Shown here in pieces: positions 59,698 to 64,000 of a stretch of 64,000 nt of DNA. Source of the stretch: Trichoderma breve (taxonomy: Eukaryota > Ascomycota > Sordariomycetes > Hypocreales > Hypocreaceae); assembly GCF_028502605.1 (NCBI RefSeq), contig NC_079237.1, positions 248,001 through 312,000 on the forward strand, given 5' to 3'. Each line of letters starts with the position of its first letter. The stretch's first letter is position 1. The position numbers and the translations under genes were made by a program. The notes below the pieces were generated by a model, which was given only the letters and a program-made list of their open reading frames with translations, had not been told where the DNA came from and made no database searches.

Positions 59698-60253
59698 GAT
59701 GTGTGTTGATTGGTTCGAGAGTTGTCACACGTAATTGCTGCCAAAATTGGACTGGAGGTTCGTTCGAGGGTGTCTCGCGAAGTAGTTCATAAGCCGCCTA
59801 GAGAGAGACACCTGCCATTTTTACTCATGGCGATATTCAGAGAACGATATCATCAAGGACCTTGTAGTATGCCGCTAGCATGAGGCCGATGCCCATTTAC
59901 CCCGGGACTAAGTAGACCATGCTAGCTGGATGACACCACCATCGGCGCGTCGGGCCAAGTGTCGGAGAACAAATCCGGAGCGGAAAGCCGGAGTAATCGA
60001 GCGCGAAGATACATCAAACAAGCAACATGGGCGATTAACGCAATGACCATGGCCTTTGCAGCTTATCCACGGTGTTTTGACCGAGAAGAGATGGGTCTAG
60101 GTGTCCACCACAAATTGTTCTCGAATACATACATGTCAAAGAGGGACTGGATATTCCGAACTTAAACTTCTCCTGGATTAGATAGACCTGCTCCTGACTT
60201 TCTCATAATTTGTACTTTGGAATAGTTGAGAATCGGCATTATAGGTGGCAAAA
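59698..60253. promoter_or_regulatory. Divergent promoter, DUF2264 / GH88
   Basis: About 560 bases between divergent genes. A block at 59943-59998 has six CGG triplets (59943, 59950, 59963, 59976, 59981, 59989); the last lies in CGGAGTAATC. Such density fits a Zn2Cys6 target site. No gene is seen. Confidence 0.5.
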
Positions 60254-61850
60254 ATGGCTTCATCAACAGACTCTTCACGAGGAAGCCCGCGAGAAGGGCT
60301 GTCTCGTCACGATAGTCAAGACAGCCTACCCACATCACCCTCTGTATTGTCGATGGATGATTCGAAATCGCACATTAGCAAGATATTATCTCCTAATCAT
60401 TTAGCAACTCGACTTGCTGGACTGTATTCCGAAGCCATCGGTGCAAAATTGTGGAAAGTCGCATCGGAGCGCTTGGAAGACGGTGTAAGCTATTCGCATA
60501 ATTTCTCTAGTGCTCTCAATATGGAATTGGGAAAAGAAGTTCTAACATCGTGAGTAGAAAGCGCCTGCTGAATACCCTGAATGGGCGCCTGAAGACGGCG
60601 AGACACCAGGGCTGTACAACACTAAAGAAGTCAATTTCTGGACGTGCGGCTTCTTCCCGGGAAATCTGTACTGCATCCTAGAGAGATGTGTCAGGTATCC
60701 CATGTATCAGCCATTACCGGGAGTAGACCGCTCTGCTTTTCATGCTGAGTTGCTCAAGCTGTGTCGGGCTTGGTCCGCTCCTCTCCACCAGATGGCCAAG
60801 AGAACTAATACCCACGACCTTGGCTTCATCACCCAACCTGCTTTGCGGCAGGATTGGGAGTTGACGGGAAACTATGAGAGTCTTGCTTCTGTGGTAACGG
60901 CCGCTAGGAACTTGGCATCTCGCTACGATGAGAGAATGAAAGCTGTCAGAAGTTGGGACAAATCTATCAGCAAGAGGTACAACATCACTGACAAGGAGAC
61001 TAATTTCCTTGTGATTGTGGACAGCATGTGCAGTAAGTCAAGCGTAATAAGATGGGAAATTCATTACAGGTCTAACTGGAAGAAGACATGGATCTTTTAT
61101 TCTACGCAGGACATCAAACGTCGGACCAGCGTCTTATTGACATTGCGACAAACCATGCCCATTTTGTTCGAAAGAATTTGATCCGAGAGGACGACTCAAC
61201 ATGGCATGTAGTCAATATCGATCCTCGTGATGGATCTCTGAAAACAAAGCACACTCACCAGGGCTACAGTGACGATTCAACCTGGTCAAGGTAGGACTCA
61301 TATATATAACTACTGGGACTATGCTAACGGATCCCTCAATAGAGGTCAAGCATGGACAATTCTAGGCTTTACACAGACTTACATCTGGACCAAGGACCAA
61401 GTTTTCCTAGAAACCGCCATTCGCCTGTCTGAACATTTTCTCGAGCGCCTGCGGGGCGCAAAGCACAAGTATCCTTATGTGCCTTTATGGGACTTTGATG
61501 CGCCTGTTGGTGATGAGCCATTGCGCGACTCTTCTGCGGGCATGATTGCTGCCAACGGTCTTTTGCTCTTACATCAGATCCTGGGAGACAGATCAAAATA
61601 CCTAGACGACGCGTTACGCATCGCAAGGGAGACGATAGACATGTGTCAAGCAACTGAACCAGCGCGACTGGTCGCCGATGCGGAATCTAACATTAGAGCG
61701 GAGGGAGTTACTTTTGATTGCATCTTGAAGCATGCCACAGCGAACAATAACGAATACGCGCTTGTGAGATACAGTGACCACGGTTTGGTATACGCTGACT
61801 ATTACTTTCTGGAGTTTGGCAACAAGCTATTAAGAATGGGTATGGTGTAA
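60254..61850 (+). CDS. GH88 unsaturated glucuronyl hydrolase
   Basis: Removes the unsaturated uronic residue that a polysaccharide lyase leaves at the non-reducing end. Exons 60254-60484, 60558-61032, 61086-61290 and 61343-61850 give 472 aa in frame; each intron has a CTAAC-type branch site, and the second acceptor ends in AAG. A Ser-rich N-terminus without signal peptide precedes the alpha/alpha toroid. Marks are EVNFWTCGFFPGN, VDSMCNMDLLFYAG (catalytic Asp, about residue 232), DSTWHVVNIDP, THQGYSDDSTWSRGQAWT and RDSSAGMIAANGLLLL. The ATG is at 60254. It should act in the cytosol, downstream of the lyase and transporter of this group. Confidence 0.92.
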
Positions 61851-63726
61851 ACGGAACAAGCCTCATTTCTATCTCTGGAGCAATAATAGAGTCTTCATCT
61901 AGTTGTATTGGGGAAGAATGTGGATGGAATTTAATGTATCTGCGATCGTGAGTACTAGAGATGGCTTTGAGGGGGATAGATGATGCTGTTTAATCTGCCT
62001 TCAATGTTCTTTGGTGGACATAGAGATATTGTTGGAAACTCACGCCTTTTCAAGATTAAGCAAATATTGCCAACCTTTTCAAGTTGTTATCGCCTGGTAC
62101 ATTAATAGACACCCCGTTCTCTAACCATCTCTGTTGTTGCTACTTTGTCCTACTATCGCTACCTTTTTCTACTATCGCTACTTTCTTCGACTGGGAACTT
62201 AAACTCCAATTGAATCGAGACGGGCGCGTGTAAATTGGTTTAATGGCTGATGGAAGGAGTGTATGCTCTTGCAAAGTTTATACCGGAACTCCCTGCGCCT
62301 CGCATACTATACAGCTACTCGCACCCAAGAAGATCAAGTTCGAAATGTATGCCACATACGACATTGGCACAATTAAGGCACGGAGACAGGTGGCGGGAGT
62401 GGACGACAATTTCGTCTTGGAACTGCATGACGCCCTGTGTGAGTTGCAAGATAGCGTGCGTAGACAGTGGAAATTTGTTCACAATGGGAAAGCCCTGATG
62501 GTGAACCAACAAGAAATAGCCTCAGGCGGCTGGTTAGCTCTGTCAGAAAGGCACTCTTGTGGTTATGTACTAACCCCGTTCATGGACTTGTTTAATTCGC
62601 TGTTACTACTATTACACTGGCATGGGACCATGCTTGGCCAATCTCAAGTTTCAGATCCAACACGGAAAGTTAGCCCATACCAGTGGTACCTAAGTTGGTA
62701 TATGAGGGTCAAAACAATTCTTCAACCTCTTTCTTCAACAATCTCTGACTTCGACAACTTGCCCTGTTGCCCTGGTCCGAGTGGAAGCTAATACTAGTCG
62801 CATTTGTGCCTAGTGTAGTCTGTAGCGAGGCGTGGAGTTTCCCAATTTCCCCCCGCTGATAGCTGGGTGTTATGGGGTTGTATGGAGTACTTGAAGACTC
62901 ATTTGAAGCGGGGGACGACTTGCCCTTGGCGTCTGTGATGCCAAGAGAAAAAAGGGGGAAATAAGTCCTCTTGCTAATCTTTGTAGTCTCCTGCTCTTTG
63001 AGGCATATTGCAGTAGTCACCCCCAAAATGACCCAGCAACTTGAACTACTTGTATAGTTATCTACTCCATAGTATTTTGGTGTACTCACAAGTTTGTGTC
63101 CCTTCGTAATCGGATAATAAGTCGCATCTAAGTTTTAAGTGGCCAGTGCATAAGGCTGGACGAGTAATACGAGACAGGTACAGGTACGACATTCCATCTT
63201 GCTCAGAGATTATTAGCAGCCACGCTTCCGATATTGGGAACACAATTTGGCCCACTGGATCATTACCCTACCCTAGCCCGGCTAATGTGTCTTGGATCTC
63301 TGAAGAACAGGGCTAACGATGTCAACTGCGCTGGTGCAACCCGCTCAAATATCCTAGCGTGAAGACGCCACAGCCCACTCCCCTCGCTACCGGAGATTTT
63401 GTTGATTTAGGTAGTACTGGTGAAACAGAAGAGGTTCACGCGACCGATTGCGCTCAAGGGCTGTGAACTATGTAGCGGTATGTAGCAGTGGCGGTATTGT
63501 CTCAGACACAGAGTATGGATAACAGATGCTGAAAGAATATATTGTAGTGAAGCACGTACGCCAATTATTCATTAATTCCCCAATCAAAGTCTCTCCGACA
63601 TTATGGTACAAGAACAAGATGAAAAGAGAAACAAGCAAAAACCAGCCACTTGTGGCCGTACAAGATTTTAGTGCCCTGCTCTATGTTTACCCATGCATGA
63701 CTCTGATTAACGTAAAAAAAGACGGG
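61851..63726. other. Intergenic stretch near right edge
   Basis: About 1.9 kb. A 182-residue open frame (62243-62791, plus strand) starts with ATG but matches no family I recognise and has weak protein character, so it is not called. CTACTATCGCTAC occurs twice near 62151 and 62168. Nothing else is seen. Confidence 0.4.
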
Positions 63727-64000
63727 CTAATGCTGCGGCTGCTCAATCTTCTCCTTCTCAAAATACAAGCGTGCGACGTCTAATGCCTCTTGGATGGAAA
63801 AGGCAATCCTTGTGCATTCGCAGTCGCGTGTCCAGGTGTTGTGGAAGTTGAGGTTCTTGCCCAGCTTGCTGTCCATGAGAACATGGGGAACTCCGATAAG
63901 TGTGGACAGAATGTGGCCGTGAAGACGGTCGGTGATGACGAAGCGAGCAGATCCCAGGAGTTCGAATCCGGCAATGGCCTTGGCCCAGGCACGCTGGTTT
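63727..64000 (-). CDS. Polysaccharide pyruvyl-transferase-like protein, partial
   Basis: The last 90 codons of a gene entering from the right edge; stop TAG at 63727-63729. The frame has no ATG in the window. FVITDRLHGHILSTLIGVPH is the hallmark of the polysaccharide pyruvyl transferase family (PF04230), followed by VLMDSKLGKNLNFHNTW and a helical end (EALDVARLYFEKEKIE). These enzymes transfer pyruvate from phosphoenolpyruvate to a sugar, making a ketal, often on exposed polysaccharides. Fungal copies occur, but few are characterised. Only the C-terminal part is visible, so activity cannot be judged. Confidence 0.78.
   Translation of the reverse strand, partial: NQRAWAKAIAGFELLGSARFVITDRLHGHILSTLIGVPHVLMDSKLGKNLNFHNTWTRDCECTRIAFSIQEALDVARLYFEKEKIEQPQH

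Noticed and set aside
62243..62791. 182-residue plus-strand open frame near the right edge
   Set aside because: No recognisable family, no splice partners, and weak protein character; may be a chance frame.

Overview
The window is nuclear DNA of a filamentous ascomycete (Pezizomycotina). Three things show this. Genes are split by short introns of about 40-105 bases with GT donors, AG acceptors and CTAAC-type branch sites. There are many fungal Zn(II)2Cys6 regulators and fungal-type MFS transporters. The intergenic DNA is AT-rich. I cannot name the species; the intergenic style would fit Sordariomycetes, but that is only an impression. I saw no rRNA, tRNA, CRISPR array or recognisable transposon.

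The content is accessory: regulators, transporters, carbohydrate-active enzymes and small-molecule enzymes, with no obvious housekeeping block. (1) 640-5878: a Zn2Cys6 regulator and an MFS drug-type exporter are divergent across a promoter that carries a 12-bp tandem CGG array. (2) 6960-18285: a group built on amino-acid chemistry. It has a divergent glutamine synthetase, a bZIP factor, a cysteine-synthase-like PLP enzyme, a broken D-amino-acid-oxidase gene, a second bZIP factor, a Zn2Cys6 factor and a GST gene with a premature stop. A recurrent promoter motif (about CGTGTAAGAWTTTAGC) lies between several of these genes. (3) 19034-29426: a pectin/rhamnose-type set with a sulfatase, a secreted GH28, a secreted GH106-like rhamnosidase and a sugar transporter. 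(4) 30241-33267: an 8-cysteine small secreted protein beside 2.7 kb with no gene seen. (5) 33268-45858: a Zn2Cys6 factor, a HAD dehalogenase, an SDR reductase, a flavin monooxygenase, an ACS-type transporter and an UNC93-like protein. (6) 47747-61850: a GH27-like secreted enzyme, then what looks like a fungal polysaccharide-utilisation locus. That locus has an alginate/glucuronan-lyase-family enzyme, a large Zn2Cys6 factor, a sugar transporter, a DUF2264 protein and a GH88 unsaturated-glucuronyl hydrolase. The three enzymes lack signal peptides, which implies uptake of uronic oligosaccharides followed by cleavage inside the cell. (7) 63727-64000: the 3' end of a polysaccharide pyruvyl-transferase-like gene runs off the window.

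Gene models for spliced genes were built by hand. They join protein-coding segments at GT/AG boundaries, and each accepted model keeps frame across every junction (total length divisible by three).
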